Numbered from the stretch's first letter, positions 10,002-20,966 are shown. The stretch is 64,000 nt of DNA from Streptococcus sp. (GCA_030528055.1 JAUMZQ010000001.1:186001-250000); one strand, 5' to 3'. The notes: generated from the letters alone by a model not told the origin. Program-made: numbers and translations.

Positions 10002-10859
10002 ATGAAAAAAAATAAAATATTCATAGGTCTAGGAATATTAGTAATCATTTTGGTGAGTAGTTTAGGATTTTATCTCACAAAGAACGGTGATGACCTCAAA
10101 TTAAATTCTAAAAAGTATATTCAATCAACAGCTCCGACTTTATTTTTTCATGGATACGGATCAAGTGCAAATGCTGAAAAACATATGACAGAAGCCATCA
10201 AGAAAGCAGGAGTGACGAAAACAATTATTACTGCTAATGTGGATAAAAAAGGGCAAGTCAGTCTTCAAGGAGAGATCCCTAAAGGTGCCATCAACCCCAT
10301 TGTTAAAGTGAATTATGAAGATAATCGCAACCCTAACTATGCTCAAGACGGACAATATGCAACAGCAGTTATTAAAAAACTACAAAAATTGTATGGTTTT
10401 AAAAAAATGAATCTTGTTGGTCATTCTATGGGAAATATGTCTATTCTTTTTTATATTTTAGAAAATAGCCAAGATGACTCACTGCCACAGTTGAAAAAAC
10501 AAGTTAATATTGCGAATCATGTCAACGGTTTAGAAGGAATGGATTTACCAGAAAATCTTACAATTAATGAAGAAACAGGTCAGCCAAATAAGATGAGTGC
10601 TACCTATCAAACTTTACTGGGACTGAGAGAAATTTACCCACAGGATCAAGTGGATGTCTTAAATATTTATGGTGACTATAAAAATCAATCCGATGGCTCT
10701 GTCTTGAACGTCTCTTCGCTTAGTTTGAAGTATTTGTTAATAGACAATGCTAAATCATATACAGAGAAAAAAATAACAGGTCCTTTGGCTCAACACAGTC
10801 AACTACATGAAAACCCTGAAGTAGATCAACTACTAATTGATTTTATTTGGAGTAAATAA
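10002..10859 (+). CDS. Membrane-anchored alpha/beta hydrolase (DUF915 family)
   Basis: I chose the ATG at 10002 because GAGGAGG lies just upstream. A start 36 nt earlier would add a charged tail before the membrane helix. Residues 5-24 are hydrophobic (signal anchor). The outer domain has H-G-Y-G-S-S-A-N-A, an oxyanion-type segment, and the nucleophile elbow G-H-S-M-G-N. The C-terminal A-Q-H-S-Q-L-H-E segment may hold the catalytic histidine. DUF915 hydrolases of Gram-positives are probable cell-surface esterases. The substrate is unknown. Confidence 0.85.
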   Translation: MKKNKIFIGLGILVIILVSSLGFYLTKNGDDLKLNSKKYIQSTAPTLFFHGYGSSANAEKHMTEAIKKAGVTKTIITANVDKKGQVSLQGEIPKGAINPIVKVNYEDNRNPNYAQDGQYATAVIKKLQKLYGFKKMNLVGHSMGNMSILFYILENSQDDSLPQLKKQVNIANHVNGLEGMDLPENLTINEETGQPNKMSATYQTLLGLREIYPQDQVDVLNIYGDYKNQSDGSVLNVSSLSLKYLLIDNAKSYTEKKITGPLAQHSQLHENPEVDQLLIDFIWSK

Positions 10860-10973
10860 GTAAGCAACAACCTCTGATATAAAAGGAAGCAGTGGTTAAA
10901 ATTTTTATACTATTTTGATTTGTGGTAAAATAGGTTTCGGGAGAAAAATTCTAGAAACGAGGACCTTATTATT

Positions 10974-11954
10974 ATGAAACTAAAAAAAATGATTTTAACT
11001 GCGGGTGTACTTATTGCTTCTTTCTTTGCTGTTACACCAACTTTAGCAGATACAACTGTTCAGAAGGTTATTGATGAAACTTATGTGCAACCAGAGTATG
11101 TGTTAGGCTATTCTTTAGATGAAAACCAAAAAAATGAAACCTTACAATTACTCGGATATAATTCTTCTACAGATACAAAAGAATTGAAAACAATGACTCC
11201 AGCTATTTATTCTACTATCATGAATGTAGCGAATGATTCAAGTTTGCAACTCTATTCGTCTGTTAAGATTCAAAAGTTAGGTAGCAATCAAGCCTTAGAA
11301 GTCAAAATTGTAACACCACAAAATATCACAAAAGTCACTGAGGATATGTATCGAAATGCAGCTGTTACACTGGGTGTGGAACATGCACGTATCACTGTTG
11401 CAGCACCTCTGCCAGTTACAGGAGAAAGTGCTTTAGCTGGGATTTATTATTCCCTTGAGGATAATGGTGCTAAAGTTCCGCAAGAAAACAAAGACTTGGC
11501 ACAAGAAGAATTATCTGCTCTTTCAACCATTAACGCTGAAAATACTGGTAAAGAAGGTTACGATGCAGATAAATTAAATGTAGCACTGACAGACATCAAA
11601 ACTGCTATTGCTGAAGCTAAAAAACAGAACAAAAACTTAACAGAAGAAGATGTTCGTAAAATTGTAGAAGAAACTTTAAAAAATTACGAATTGAGTAGTT
11701 CTATTACACCAGAACAAATCAATCTGATTGTTAATTTTTCTATCAATCTTTCAAATAGTGATGTCATTAAAAATACTGATTTTACAAAAACTTTAAATGA
11801 TTTGAAAGACAGTATTGTCTCAAAAGCTGGGGATACGTTCAAGAACATCAATCTTAATTTTGATACCAGCAACCTACTTAAAGATGGGGGAAATTTTTTC
11901 TCAAATATTTGGGATGCCATTGTCAATTTCTTTAAAGGATTGTTTGGCGGCTAA
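10974..11954 (+). CDS. Secreted DUF1002-domain protein
   Basis: A Sec signal peptide (residues 1-25, ending T-L-A-D) leads a 300-residue protein of the DUF1002/YpuA type. The T-P-A-I-Y-S, V-T-V-A-A-P-L-P-V-T-G-E-S-A-L and A-G-I-Y-Y-S segments are typical. The C-terminal half is helical and ends in an aromatic F-F-x-x-I-W-D-A-I-x-N-F-F-K-G-L-F tail that may touch the membrane. The function of the family is not known. The gene is monocistronic. Confidence 0.8.
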   Translation: MKLKKMILTAGVLIASFFAVTPTLADTTVQKVIDETYVQPEYVLGYSLDENQKNETLQLLGYNSSTDTKELKTMTPAIYSTIMNVANDSSLQLYSSVKIQKLGSNQALEVKIVTPQNITKVTEDMYRNAAVTLGVEHARITVAAPLPVTGESALAGIYYSLEDNGAKVPQENKDLAQEELSALSTINAENTGKEGYDADKLNVALTDIKTAIAEAKKQNKNLTEEDVRKIVEETLKNYELSSSITPEQINLIVNFSINLSNSDVIKNTDFTKTLNDLKDSIVSKAGDTFKNINLNFDTSNLLKDGGNFFSNIWDAIVNFFKGLFGG

Positions 11955-11999
11955 CAGTCATCAGAATATCACTCTATTTTAAATAATTTTATTACTATA

Positions 12000-12053
12000 A
12001 AAGTATTTTCCGTATCATTTCTTACAAAGGACTGACATGGAGAATACTTTTTA
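12000..12053 (+). terminator. Possible terminator after DUF1002 gene
   Basis: AAAGTATTTTCC (12000-12011) can pair with GGAGAATACTTT (12039-12050), followed by TTATAT. The loop is long (27 nt), so this is uncertain. Confidence 0.4.
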
Positions 12054-12116
12054 TATAGCTTAAAAATTGTGATGATAAACTTCACCAAAGAAAATGTAAT
12101 ATATTTTATAACTCTT

Positions 12117-12124
12117 TACGAATA
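12117..12124 (+). promoter_or_regulatory. Cin-box (ComX/SigX promoter element) of dprA
   Basis: TACGAATA is the exact core of the combox recognised by the competence sigma factor ComX in streptococci. It lies 19 nt before the dprA ATG, preceded by a T-rich run. dprA is a known late competence gene, so box and gene agree. Confidence 0.85.
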
Positions 12125-12142
12125 ATAAGAGTGAGGTGAAAA

Positions 12143-12988
12143 ATGAATAATTTTGAAATTTATAAAATGAAAAAAGCGGGTTTAAAAAATCATCAAGTAT
12201 TGAATGTTCTACAATATGAAGAAACTGTTGATAAAAAATTGTCTGTTCGAGATATGGCAGTTGTATCAGAATGTCGTAATCCTGCTCTATTTATAGAAAA
12301 ATATAATCGGATTGATGATAGTTTACTCAAAAGTGAATTTGAAAAATTTCCGTCCTTTTCGATTTTAGATGATATTTATCCTTGGGACTTAAGTGAAATT
12401 TACAATCCTCCCACACTTTTGTTTTACCAAGGAAATATCAATCTTTTAAATTTACCTAAACTAGCAGTAGTAGGCAGTCGTGATAGTAGTAAATATGGGC
12501 AGTCGGCTGTTCAACAAGTCATCAAAGAACTAAACAATGAATTGGTTATTGTCAGCGGCTTAGCTCGTGGTATCGATACAGCTGCACATATGTCTGTTTT
12601 GCAAAATGGTGGTCGAACTATCGCGGTGATCGGAACAGGTCTGGATGTTTTTTATCCTAAAGCAAATAAAAAATTGCAAAAGTACATTGGAGAACATCAT
12701 TTAGTTTTAACGGAGTATGCTTCTGGAGAGCAAGCACTTAAATTTCATTTTCCAGATCGGAACCGTATCATAGCTGGTATTGCAAGAGGAGTTGTAGTAG
12801 CAGAAGCAAAAATGCGTTCTGGCAGCCTGATTACCTGTGAGCGTGCTATGGAAGAAGGAAGGGATGTTTTTGCTATTCCAGGTTCCATTCTAGATAGGAG
12901 AAATGATGGCTGTCACCACTTAATCCAAGAAGGGGCAAAGTGTGTCACATCAGGTTCTGATATACTGACTGAATTTCAATTTTCATAA
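12143..12988 (+). CDS. dprA: DNA-processing protein DprA
   Basis: DprA binds incoming single-stranded DNA during transformation and loads RecA. The 281-residue protein has the Rossmann-like signature V-V-G-S-R-D-S-S-K-Y-G, then S-G-L-A-R-G-I-D-T-A-A-H, G-T-G-L-D-V-F-Y-P, F-P-D-R-N-R-I-I-A-G and M-R-S-G-S-L-I-T, all family motifs. It is full length. The start has a GTGAGGTG ribosome site. A cin-box sits 19 nt upstream of the ATG, so it should be made only in the competent state. Confidence 0.96.
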   Translation: MNNFEIYKMKKAGLKNHQVLNVLQYEETVDKKLSVRDMAVVSECRNPALFIEKYNRIDDSLLKSEFEKFPSFSILDDIYPWDLSEIYNPPTLLFYQGNINLLNLPKLAVVGSRDSSKYGQSAVQQVIKELNNELVIVSGLARGIDTAAHMSVLQNGGRTIAVIGTGLDVFYPKANKKLQKYIGEHHLVLTEYASGEQALKFHFPDRNRIIAGIARGVVVAEAKMRSGSLITCERAMEEGRDVFAIPGSILDRRNDGCHHLIQEGAKCVTSGSDILTEFQFS

Positions 12989-13018
12989 TAATTCTTTTTC
13001 GATAAGAAAAGCTACTAG

Positions 13019-13047
13019 TTGACATCTATGAAAAAATAGTTTAAACT
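13019..13047 (+). promoter_or_regulatory. Promoter of topA
   Basis: TTGACA at 13019, a 17-bp spacer and TAAACT at 13042 form a good sigma-A promoter about 36 bp before the topA start. Confidence 0.7.
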
Positions 13048-13082
13048 CTATGGGGTTTATTACTTTAAGAAGGTGTATATAA

Positions 13083-15167
13083 TTGGTAACAAAAACAAAG
13101 AAAAAAACAGCTAGTAAGAAGAATCTTGTCATTGTAGAGTCACCCGCAAAAGCAAAAACAATAGAGAAGTATTTAGGAAGAAATTACAAAGTTTTGGCAA
13201 GTGTTGGACATATTCGTGATTTAAAAAAATCAACCATGTCTATTGATTTTGAAAATAATTACGAACCTGAATATATCAATATTAGAGGCAAAGGTCCACT
13301 CATCAATGAATTGAAAAAAGAAGCAAAAAAAGCCAAACAAGTCTTTTTAGCAAGCGACCCCGACCGAGAGGGAGAGGCTATATCATGGCATTTAGCACAT
13401 ATTCTAAATTTGGATGAACAGGAAAAGAATCGTGTTGTTTTTAACGAGATTACAAAAGATGCCGTAAAAAATGCTTTTAAAGATCCACGACAAATTAATA
13501 TGGATTTAGTTGACGCCCAACAAGCACGAAGAGTTTTAGATCGTTTAGTTGGTTATTCTATTTCTCCTATTCTTTGGAAAAAAGTTAAAAAAGGATTATC
13601 AGCTGGTCGTGTTCAATCTGTGACTCTGAAATTAATTATTGATCGCGAAAAGGAAATCAGTGCATTTAAGCCAGAAGAATACTGGACGATTGACGCTACC
13701 TTTAAAAAAGGAACTCGCCAATTTCAAGCTAGCTTTTATGGTATAAATGGCAAAAAGATGAAACTTGAGACGAATGATGATGTGAAAGAGGTTCTTTCTC
13801 GTATCAAAGGGGAAGAATTTGTCGTTGAGAGTGTTGAAAGAAAAGAAAGAAAACGTAACGCACCACTACCTTATACTACCTCATCTATGCAACAAGATGC
13901 AGCAAATAAGATTAATTTTCGAACTCGTAAAACGATGATGGTAGCGCAACAACTTTATGAAGGAATCAATATCGGATCAGGTGTTCAAGGCTTGATTACT
14001 TATATGCGTACCGACTCGACACGTATCAGTCCTATTGCACAAAGTGAAGCAGCTGAATTTATTACCGAAAAATTTGGAAAAAATTATTCTAAACATGGTA
14101 GTAAGATTAAAAACACGGCTAGTGCTCAGGATGCTCACGAGGCCATTCGCCCTTCAAGTGTTTCCAATACACCTGAATCAATTGCTCGCTATCTAAATAA
14201 AGACCAATTAAAATTATACACATTGATTTGGAATCGTTTTGTAGCTAGTCAAATGACCGCGGCTATATTTGATACAATGAATGTAAAATTAGAACAAAAC
14301 ACAGTTTTATTTACTGCTAATGGTAGTCAAATTAAATTTGATGGTTATTTAGCGATTTATAATGATTCCGATAAAAACAAAATGTTGCCGGATATGGAAA
14401 AAGGAGAACTAGTAAAACGAGTTCAAACCAATCCAGAACAACATTTTACTCAACCGCCAGCTAGATATTCAGAAGCAACATTGATTAAAGCATTGGAAGA
14501 AAATGGCGTTGGCAGACCTTCAACTTATGCCCCTACAATTGAAACGATTCAGAAAAGATACTATGTAAAATTAGTTTCCAAGCGCTTTGAACCAACTGAA
14601 CTGGGTGAAATTGTTAACTCTTTAATTGTTGAGTTTTTCCCAGATATTGTTAATGTAAAATTTACTGCTGAAATGGAAACAAAATTAGATGATGTTGAAG
14701 TTGGGAAGGAACAGTGGCAGACAGTAATTGATGAGTTCTACAGACCATTTGAAAAAGAAGTAAACAAAGCAACTGAAGAAATGGAAAAAATCCAGATAAA
14801 AGACGAGCCGGCTGGTTTTGATTGTGAACTTTGTGGAAGTCCAATGGTGATTAAACTTGGACGATACGGTAAGTTTTATGCTTGTAGTAATTTTCCAGAG
14901 TGTCGTCATACTCAAGCTATTGTAAAAGAAATTGGTGTCACTTGCCCGCAATGTCATCAAGGACAAGTCATTGAAAGAAAAACTAAACGCAACCGCCTTT
15001 TCTATGGTTGCAATCGTTATCCAGAGTGTGACTTTACATCTTGGGATAAACCGATAGGACGGAATTGCCCGAAATGTAATCAATATCTTGTCGAAAAGAA
15101 AGTACATGGTGGTGGCAAACAAGTTATCTGTAACAAAGGTGATTATGAGGAAGAAAAAATAAAATAG
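13083..15167 (+). CDS. topA: DNA topoisomerase I
   Basis: A type IA topoisomerase that relaxes negative supercoils. The start is a TTG, supported by AAGAAGG 9 nt upstream and by the usual lysine-rich N-terminus before [12 protein letters not shown]. The TOPRIM D-P-D-R-E-G-E is intact and the active tyrosine is Tyr307 in [10 protein letters not shown]. The C-terminus (from about residue 577) has three zinc-ribbon-like C-x2-C repeats; in the last the distal pair is reduced to one cysteine. The 694-residue length is typical of streptococci. Confidence 0.97.
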   Translation: MVTKTKKKTASKKNLVIVESPAKAKTIEKYLGRNYKVLASVGHIRDLKKSTMSIDFENNYEPEYINIRGKGPLINELKKEAKKAKQVFLASDPDREGEAISWHLAHILNLDEQEKNRVVFNEITKDAVKNAFKDPRQINMDLVDAQQARRVLDRLVGYSISPILWKKVKKGLSAGRVQSVTLKLIIDREKEISAFKPEEYWTIDATFKKGTRQFQASFYGINGKKMKLETNDDVKEVLSRIKGEEFVVESVERKERKRNAPLPYTTSSMQQDAANKINFRTRKTMMVAQQLYEGINIGSGVQGLITYMRTDSTRISPIAQSEAAEFITEKFGKNYSKHGSKIKNTASAQDAHEAIRPSSVSNTPESIARYLNKDQLKLYTLIWNRFVASQMTAAIFDTMNVKLEQNTVLFTANGSQIKFDGYLAIYNDSDKNKMLPDMEKGELVKRVQTNPEQHFTQPPARYSEATLIKALEENGVGRPSTYAPTIETIQKRYYVKLVSKRFEPTELGEIVNSLIVEFFPDIVNVKFTAEMETKLDDVEVGKEQWQTVIDEFYRPFEKEVNKATEEMEKIQIKDEPAGFDCELCGSPMVIKLGRYGKFYACSNFPECRHTQAIVKEIGVTCPQCHQGQVIERKTKRNRLFYGCNRYPECDFTSWDKPIGRNCPKCNQYLVEKKVHGGGKQVICNKGDYEEEKIK

Positions 15168-15169
15168 AC

Positions 15170-15207
15170 AAAACACTTTACATAATTTATGTTATGTAAA
15201 GTGTTTT
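15170..15207 (+). terminator. Terminator after topA
   Basis: A perfect 16-bp inverted repeat (15170-15185 and 15192-15207) ending in TTTT, one of the strongest hairpins in the window. Confidence 0.85.
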
Positions 15208-15373
15208 ACTTTAAGAGAACAACCTCTTACTTCTCATCAATGATTGAATAATTTGGAAGATTGATAAATCTTCCTCAAAAGATAGTTGTAGAAACAAACA
15301 AATGAATTACAAAAAATGCTAAAATAACCTGCTTAAAAAACCAATATAAATAACTAATATAAAAAGATGTTGT

Positions 15374-15403
15374 TTGCTTTTTCATTTAATTTTTTGTTAT
15401 AAT
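15374..15403 (+). promoter_or_regulatory. Promoter of trmFO
   Basis: TTGCTT at 15374, an 18-bp spacer and TATAAT at 15398. The rest of the 15208-15463 intergenic stretch shows no further gene. Confidence 0.6.
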
Positions 15404-15472
15404 AACTAAAATAAGAATTGGAAAGATTCATGGAAGAGAATTTGAATATCTTCCAGAAAGGTATTGGTGTCC

Positions 15473-16819
15473 ATGGCACAATCTTATATCAATGTTATCG
15501 GAGCTGGTCTAGCCGGCAGTGAAGCTGCTTACCAAATTGCAAAACGTGGAATTCCAGTTAAATTGTACGAAATGCGTGGAGTAAAAGAAACCCCTCAACA
15601 TAAAACTAGTGATTTTGCAGAATTGGTTTGTTCGAATTCTTTTCGGGGTGCCTCTTTGACAAATGCTGTCGGCTTGCTAAAAGAAGAAATGCGTCGTTTA
15701 GATTCAATTATTATGCAAGCTGCCATAGAAACATGCGTACCAGCAGGTGGAGCATTGGCGGTAGATAGAGAAGGATTTGCAAAAGCAGTTACTGAAAAAG
15801 TAAGTAGTCATCCACTCATTGAGGTTATTCGAGAAGAAGTAACAGAAATTCCAGAGGATGTGATTACAATTATTGCTACTGGTCCGTTAACCAGTGAGGC
15901 TTTGACGGATAAAATTCATGACTTGAATGGTGGAGCTGGTTTTTACTTTTATGATGCAGCTGCACCGATTGTAGATGTGAGCACCATTGATATGGACAAG
16001 GTTTATTTAAAATCTCGTTATGATAAGGGAGAAGCAGCCTACCTCAATGCCCCAATGACTAAAGAAGAATTTATGTCGTTCCACGACGCTTTGGTTCATG
16101 CTCAAGAAGCACCACTTCATTCTTTTGAAAAAGAGAAGTATTTTGAAGGTTGTATGCCGATTGAAGTGATGGCTAAAAGAGGGATTAAAACAATGCTATA
16201 TGGTCCTATGAAACCAGTAGGTTTAGACTATCCTGAAAATTATCAAGGACCACGTGATGGTGATTTTAAGGCACCCTATGCAGTTGTTCAACTTCGTCAA
16301 GATAATGCCGCAGCTAGTCTTTATAATATCGTTGGTTTTCAAACCCACCTTACTTGGGGAGAACAAAAGCGAGTGTTTCGCATGATTCCAGGATTAGAAA
16401 ATGCTGAATTTGTCCGCTATGGAGTGATGCATCGCAATTCTTATATGGATTCTCCTAATCTTTTGGAAGCAACTTTCCGATCAAAAAAGAAAGAAAATCT
16501 CTTTTTTGCAGGACAATTAACTGGAGTTGAAGGATATGTTGAATCAGCAGCTTCTGGTCTTGTCGCAGGTATTAATGCAGCTCAACTCTTTAAAGGAAAA
16601 ACGGAAGTTATCTTTCCTGAAACAACAGCTATCGGTAGCTTACCATATTATATCACTCATACGGATAGCAAACATTTTCAACCGATGAATGTTAATTTTG
16701 GGATTATTAAAGAGTTAGAAGGCCCTCGTATTCGTGATAAGAAAACGCGTTATGAAGCCATTGCAAATCGTGCTTTGAAAGACTTAGCTTCTTATTTTGA
16801 AGCAAAAAATTTGAATTAA
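15473..16819 (+). CDS. trmFO: tRNA m5U54 methyltransferase TrmFO
   Basis: A folate- and FAD-dependent enzyme that makes ribothymidine at position 54 of tRNA. The N-terminus [15 protein letters not shown] is the FAD-binding Rossmann motif. L-V-C-S-N-S-F-R-G holds the conserved cysteine region, and [14 protein letters not shown] is the second flavin motif. I prefer the ATG at 15473, 11 nt after AGAAAGG, because the family starts directly with M-x-Q-S-Y. TTG and GTG codons at 15464 and 15467 are alternatives. Confidence 0.95.
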   Translation: MAQSYINVIGAGLAGSEAAYQIAKRGIPVKLYEMRGVKETPQHKTSDFAELVCSNSFRGASLTNAVGLLKEEMRRLDSIIMQAAIETCVPAGGALAVDREGFAKAVTEKVSSHPLIEVIREEVTEIPEDVITIIATGPLTSEALTDKIHDLNGGAGFYFYDAAAPIVDVSTIDMDKVYLKSRYDKGEAAYLNAPMTKEEFMSFHDALVHAQEAPLHSFEKEKYFEGCMPIEVMAKRGIKTMLYGPMKPVGLDYPENYQGPRDGDFKAPYAVVQLRQDNAAASLYNIVGFQTHLTWGEQKRVFRMIPGLENAEFVRYGVMHRNSYMDSPNLLEATFRSKKKENLFFAGQLTGVEGYVESAASGLVAGINAAQLFKGKTEVIFPETTAIGSLPYYITHTDSKHFQPMNVNFGIIKELEGPRIRDKKTRYEAIANRALKDLASYFEAKNLN

Positions 16820-16911
16820 GCATCTAAAAAATATTAGATTTCTATTTTATAATTTAAAAATTACTGTTGTTATCTTCTGTGTTTATTACTATATTAGTTT
16901 GGAGAATATAA

Positions 16912-17541
16912 ATGAAAAAAAGATTTTATCTATTATTATTAGTGGGTTTACTTACAATGACTGGTTGTTCGAGTATTATTAAAAGTGTCGTAGAAAAAAA
17001 GTCGGATAGTTCTAAAACAATCTCTTCTGATTCTAAAACGACTTCTAAATCTAAATCTGAATCAAGTTCTAGTTCCGATTCTAGTTCTAGCATAGCCTCA
17101 TCCTCATCAAAGGATAATGAAGTTAAAACACGAACAATTGAGTATCCTTTTGATATTAATGGTACAAAACAAATACAAACCTATAAAATTACTTATCAAG
17201 GAAGCGAATATAAAAGAGTAATTGTTAGTATTAAACAGCCATCAGAATTTGCAGCAGATACAGATCCTGCAACAGCACAATCTGTAGTTGAAGGAATACA
17301 AAGTACAATGTTTGGAGAAGCTAACAAACTAGAAGGTTTAAATGGAACGATATCTTTAGTTGAAAATAACGACTTTCTTATTACAGTTGATATAGATATG
17401 ACAGTTGTAAATGTAGATGAAGTTAATAAAATTGAAAATTTAAAACCTTTACTCAAACCTATTATTAAAATTAAAACCTATTCTCCAGAAACATTTATAA
17501 ATAGCCTTCTTCTAATTGGCGCCAAAGAAATAAAAGAATAA
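16912..17541 (+). CDS. Lipoprotein of unknown function (YehR/DUF1307-like)
   Basis: The signal peptide ends in the lipobox L-T-M-T-G-C, so Cys19 should be lipidated and the protein held on the outer face of the membrane. Residues 25-70 are a serine/lysine-rich linker of low complexity. The rest is a compact domain that resembles DUF1307 lipoproteins. No catalytic motif is seen. The family link is by general resemblance only. Confidence 0.75.
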   Translation: MKKRFYLLLLVGLLTMTGCSSIIKSVVEKKSDSSKTISSDSKTTSKSKSESSSSSDSSSSIASSSSKDNEVKTRTIEYPFDINGTKQIQTYKITYQGSEYKRVIVSIKQPSEFAADTDPATAQSVVEGIQSTMFGEANKLEGLNGTISLVENNDFLITVDIDMTVVNVDEVNKIENLKPLLKPIIKIKTYSPETFINSLLLIGAKEIKE

Positions 17542-17580
17542 TATAAAATACAAGTTCTCAGTTGAGGACTTGTTTTATAT
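17541..17580 (+). terminator. Terminator after the lipoprotein gene
   Basis: ACAAGTTCTCA pairs with TGAGGACTTGT (one mismatch), and the flanking ATATAAAA/TTTTATAT bases extend the stem. Confidence 0.65.
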
Positions 17581-17591
17581 AGTGAAATTAA

Positions 17592-17650
17592 TAGAAAGTT
17601 TCTAATTTTTTTAAAAATTTTCTGAATATTTTCAATAATTATGTTATAAT
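17592..17650 (+). promoter_or_regulatory. Promoter region of mmuP with a 13-bp palindrome
   Basis: TATAAT at 17645 preceded by TGT gives an extended -10; no good -35 is visible. The palindrome TAGAAAGTTTCTA at 17592-17604 lies upstream and could be an operator for a methionine-pathway regulator. That role is a guess. Confidence 0.4.
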
Positions 17651-17685
17651 ATTTTTTAATAAAATAATATAGTGAGGAGATAGTA

Positions 17686-19116
17686 GTGTCAGAAGAAAAA
17701 AAGAATAGTAGTGACCCAGAAGTTCATGATTTGGAGCAATCACAGAATCATAATTTTGAAAATGAGGGTGAATTCCAACGAAAAATGACTAGCCGACATT
17801 TATTTATGCTTTCACTAGGTGGTGTTATTGGAACAGGTCTTTTTCTTAGTTCGGGCTATACCATTTCGCAAGCAGGTCCTTTGGGAGCAATTTTATCCTA
17901 TTTAGTTGGTGCTGTGGTGGTTTATCTTGTAATGCTCTCTTTGGGGGAGCTGACAGTGGCAATGCCTGTTACCGGTTCTTTTCATACTTATGCAACAAAA
18001 TTTATTAGTCCGGGAACTGGTTTTACAGTAGCGTGGCTTTATTGGATTTGTTGGACAGTAGCACTAGGGACTGAATTTCTAGGTGCTGGAATTCTGATGC
18101 AGAGGTGGTTCCCAGGTGTTGCTGCGTGGATTTTTGCAACTATTTTTTCTGTGATTATTTTTGGGTTAAACGCTTTAAGTGTTAAATTCTTTGCTGAAGC
18201 AGAATTTTATTTTTCCAGTATTAAAGTAATTACTATTATTGTTTTTATTATTTTAGGAACAGGAACTATTTTTGGAATTGTCCCTATGAAAGATGGTCAT
18301 GTTGCACCTTTTTTAACAAATCTAACAGCCAACAAAGCTTTTTCAGGCAATTTAACAAATTTTCTTTCAGTCATGTTGGCAGTAAATTATGCTTTTTCAG
18401 GGACAGAGCTGATAGGGATTGCGGCTGGTGAAACAGCTAATCCGACAAAAGCAGTTCCAAAAGCAATTCGAACTACTATTGGACGTTTGGTGATTTTCTT
18501 TGTTTTAACGATCATTGTGCTAGCAGCATTGTTACCAGTAAAAGACGCAGGGGTTTTAAAAGCTCCCTTTGTTGTAGCATTTGATAAGATGGGAATCCCT
18601 TTTGCTGCAGATTTAATGAATTTTGTTATTTTAACAGCTATTTTGTCTGCTGGAAATTCAGGTCTTTATGCTTCTAGCCGCATGCTGTGGTCTTTGGCTA
18701 ATGAAGGAATGATTAGTAAAAAGGTAGTGAAAATTAATAAGCAAGGTGTACCGATGAGGGCTTTGTGTTTATCGATGATTGGAGCAATATTGGCATTGCT
18801 TTCTAGCATCTATGCTGCTGATTCAGTATTTGTAGCATTGGTATCCATTGCAGGTTTTGCTGTAGTAGCTGTCTGGCTATCTATTCCTATAGCTCAAATT
18901 CGTTTTCGTAAAGAGTGGATCAAAAAGCACGATGAAACAGAACTAGTATATAAAGTTCCATTTAGTCCAATCCTACCTTATATTACAATTATTTTGTTAG
19001 TTATTTCTATTATTGGGATAGCGTGGGATAAGACACAAAGAGCGGGGCTATATTTTGGTTTACCTTTTATTTTTATATGTTATCTTTACCATTATTTACG
19101 TTATAAAAAACTGTAG
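17686..19116 (+). CDS. mmuP: Amino-acid permease, probably S-methylmethionine transporter
   Basis: An APC-superfamily permease with about 12 membrane segments. The first helix carries G-G-V-I-G-T-G-L-F, the substrate-binding glycine motif of the family. The start is a GTG behind GTGAGGAG. The specificity comes from context: homocysteine S-methyltransferase follows 9 bp later, the same pairing as mmuP-mmuM, where S-methylmethionine is imported and used to methylate homocysteine. Without that neighbour it would be only a generic amino-acid permease. Confidence 0.8.
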   Translation: MSEEKKNSSDPEVHDLEQSQNHNFENEGEFQRKMTSRHLFMLSLGGVIGTGLFLSSGYTISQAGPLGAILSYLVGAVVVYLVMLSLGELTVAMPVTGSFHTYATKFISPGTGFTVAWLYWICWTVALGTEFLGAGILMQRWFPGVAAWIFATIFSVIIFGLNALSVKFFAEAEFYFSSIKVITIIVFIILGTGTIFGIVPMKDGHVAPFLTNLTANKAFSGNLTNFLSVMLAVNYAFSGTELIGIAAGETANPTKAVPKAIRTTIGRLVIFFVLTIIVLAALLPVKDAGVLKAPFVVAFDKMGIPFAADLMNFVILTAILSAGNSGLYASSRMLWSLANEGMISKKVVKINKQGVPMRALCLSMIGAILALLSSIYAADSVFVALVSIAGFAVVAVWLSIPIAQIRFRKEWIKKHDETELVYKVPFSPILPYITIILLVISIIGIAWDKTQRAGLYFGLPFIFICYLYHYLRYKKL

Positions 19117-19125
19117 GAGAACTCA

Positions 19126-20091
19126 ATGGGAAAATTTAAAGATTTACTATTGCAAAAAGATGTGATTATTCTTGATGGTGCTTTAGGGACTGAATTAGAA
19201 AATCGTGGATATGATGTTTCAGGAAAATTATGGTCTGCTAAATATCTATTAAAAAAACCAATTGCAATTCAAGAAATACATGAGGTTTATTTAATAGCTG
19301 GCAGTGACATCATTACTACATCCAGTTACCAAGCAAGTATTCCCTCCTTTCTTGAAGCAGGACTGAACTTAGAAGAATCTTATAATTTGATTAAAAAAAC
19401 AGTTTTTTTAGCAAAAAATGCAATCGAAACGGTTTGGGAAACATTACCAATAGAAGAAAAAGCTAAGCGCCCATATCCCTTGATAGCTGGGTCGGTAGGC
19501 CCTTATGCCGCTTATTTATCTGATGGTTCAGAGTACACTGGTGATTATCAACTAAGTCAGGAAAAATTTCAAGAATTTCATCGCCCAAGAATTCAGGCTT
19601 TATTAGAAGCGGGAAGCGACTTGCTAGCTATTGAAACAATCCCAAATGTTCAAGAAACAAAAGCAATTTTAGATTTATTAGAAAAAGAATTTCCGCAAGT
19701 TGAAGCTTATTTATCTTTCACTGCGCAAACAGAAAGTACAATTTCCGATGGAACTAAAATCGAAGAAATAGGAAAATTGACAGATTCAAGTTCTCAAGTT
19801 TTGGCTCTGGGCATCAATTGTACGGCACCTCATCTTATTTCACCACTCTTGACGCGCTTACAGTCTATTAGCGAGAAACCTTTTATTGTATATCCTAATT
19901 CAGGAGAAATTTACAATGGAGATAGTCAAACTTGGTCTAGTAATCCTAATCAAGAGAATACTCTGGTGCAAAATAGTCAGTTATGGCGAGAACTAGGTGC
20001 ACGTTTATTAGGAGGTTGTTGTCGTACAAGACCTACAGACATAAAAGAATTGGCAGATTTTTTTAGAAACAAGAACAAGGCGAATAATTAA
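19126..20091 (+). CDS. mmuM: Homocysteine S-methyltransferase
   Basis: It transfers a methyl group from S-methylmethionine to homocysteine and yields methionine. The product has 321 residues. The zinc ligands are visible: the cysteine in G-I-N-C-T-A-P and the pair in G-G-C-C-R-T. The N-terminal I-L-D-G-A-L-G-T-E-L-E is typical. It forms an operon with the permease gene upstream (9-bp gap). Confidence 0.93.
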   Translation: MGKFKDLLLQKDVIILDGALGTELENRGYDVSGKLWSAKYLLKKPIAIQEIHEVYLIAGSDIITTSSYQASIPSFLEAGLNLEESYNLIKKTVFLAKNAIETVWETLPIEEKAKRPYPLIAGSVGPYAAYLSDGSEYTGDYQLSQEKFQEFHRPRIQALLEAGSDLLAIETIPNVQETKAILDLLEKEFPQVEAYLSFTAQTESTISDGTKIEEIGKLTDSSSQVLALGINCTAPHLISPLLTRLQSISEKPFIVYPNSGEIYNGDSQTWSSNPNQENTLVQNSQLWRELGARLLGGCCRTRPTDIKELADFFRNKNKANN

Positions 20092-20234
20092 GACTGTTGA
20101 TTATCGTCTATCTCTTTATTTAATTATAACTTTATCATCTTTAGGAGTAATTTTTTTATAGATTTGCTCTTAAAGATGTTTTATTATTCTTGATAATTAA
20201 CTTATAAAAATGTATAAAAAATTTGAAAAAACTC

Positions 20235-20263
20235 TTGCAAGCCCGCTTGTTTTATGTTATACT
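20235..20263 (+). promoter_or_regulatory. Promoter of rplJL
   Basis: TTGCAA at 20235, a 17-bp spacer and TATACT at 20258 with an upstream TGT (extended -10). It sits just before the L10 leader. The preceding 20092-20234 stretch shows nothing else. Confidence 0.8.
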
Positions 20264-20269
20264 TAAAAA

Positions 20270-20440
20270 TGGTTTTAAGAACTGCCTAAGACAGTAGGGG
20301 AGCTAGACTCATAAGTATCCTACCGAGGACAAAACGTACCATTTATCTGATTGAATTAATTTAGTCATTTTATGAAAACGTATTGTACTTTCGTGTCTAG
20401 GTTTGGGCGCGTTTTTCTTTTGAAAAAAGTATCCAAGCAA
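20270..20440 (+). ncRNA. Ribosomal protein L10 leader RNA
   Basis: The roughly 170-nt untranslated region between the rplJ promoter and gene can fold into several stems, including CAGTAGGG...CCTAC near 20291-20325. This is the place and size of the L10 leader, which L10(L12)4 binds to repress its own operon. A GCGCG-TTTTTCTTTT segment at the end may be part of an attenuator. Confidence 0.7.
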
Positions 20441-20465
20441 AATAATTACGGAGGTGAAACACTAA

Positions 20466-20966
20466 ATGAGTGAAGCAATTATTGCTAAAAAAGCAGAATT
20501 AGTTGATGTTGTAGCTGAAAAGATGAAAGCTGCAGCTTCTATCGTTGTTGTAGATGCTCGTGGTTTGACTGTTGATCAAGATACTGTTCTACGTCGTGAA
20601 CTTCGTGGAAGTCAAGTTGAGTATAAAGTCATCAAAAACTCAATTTTACGTCGTGCTGCTGAAAAAGCAGGACTTGAAGAATTGGCATCAGCATTTGTTG
20701 GACCATCTGCAGTAGCATTTTCTAATGATGATGTCATTGCACCAGCAAAAATTTTAAACGACTTTGCTAAAAATGCAGAAGCGCTTGAAATTAAAGGTGG
20801 TGCGATTGAAGGTGCTGTTGCATCTAAAGAAGAGATTTTTGCACTTGCAACTCTTCCAAGTCGCGAAGGACTACTTTCTATGCTCCTTTCTGTACTTCAA
20901 GCACCAGTTCGCAACGTTGCACTTGCTGTCAAAGCAGTTGCAGACAACAAAGAAGACGCAGCTTAA
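20466..20966 (+). CDS. rplJ: Ribosomal protein L10
   Basis: L10 anchors the L7/L12 stalk to the large subunit. The 166-residue product has the typical N-terminus ([10 protein letters not shown]) and the V-V-D-A-R-G-L-T-V motif. GGAGGTGA precedes the start. It is followed 77 bp later by rplL. Confidence 0.97.
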   Translation: MSEAIIAKKAELVDVVAEKMKAAASIVVVDARGLTVDQDTVLRRELRGSQVEYKVIKNSILRRAAEKAGLEELASAFVGPSAVAFSNDDVIAPAKILNDFAKNAEALEIKGGAIEGAVASKEEIFALATLPSREGLLSMLLSVLQAPVRNVALAVKAVADNKEDAA

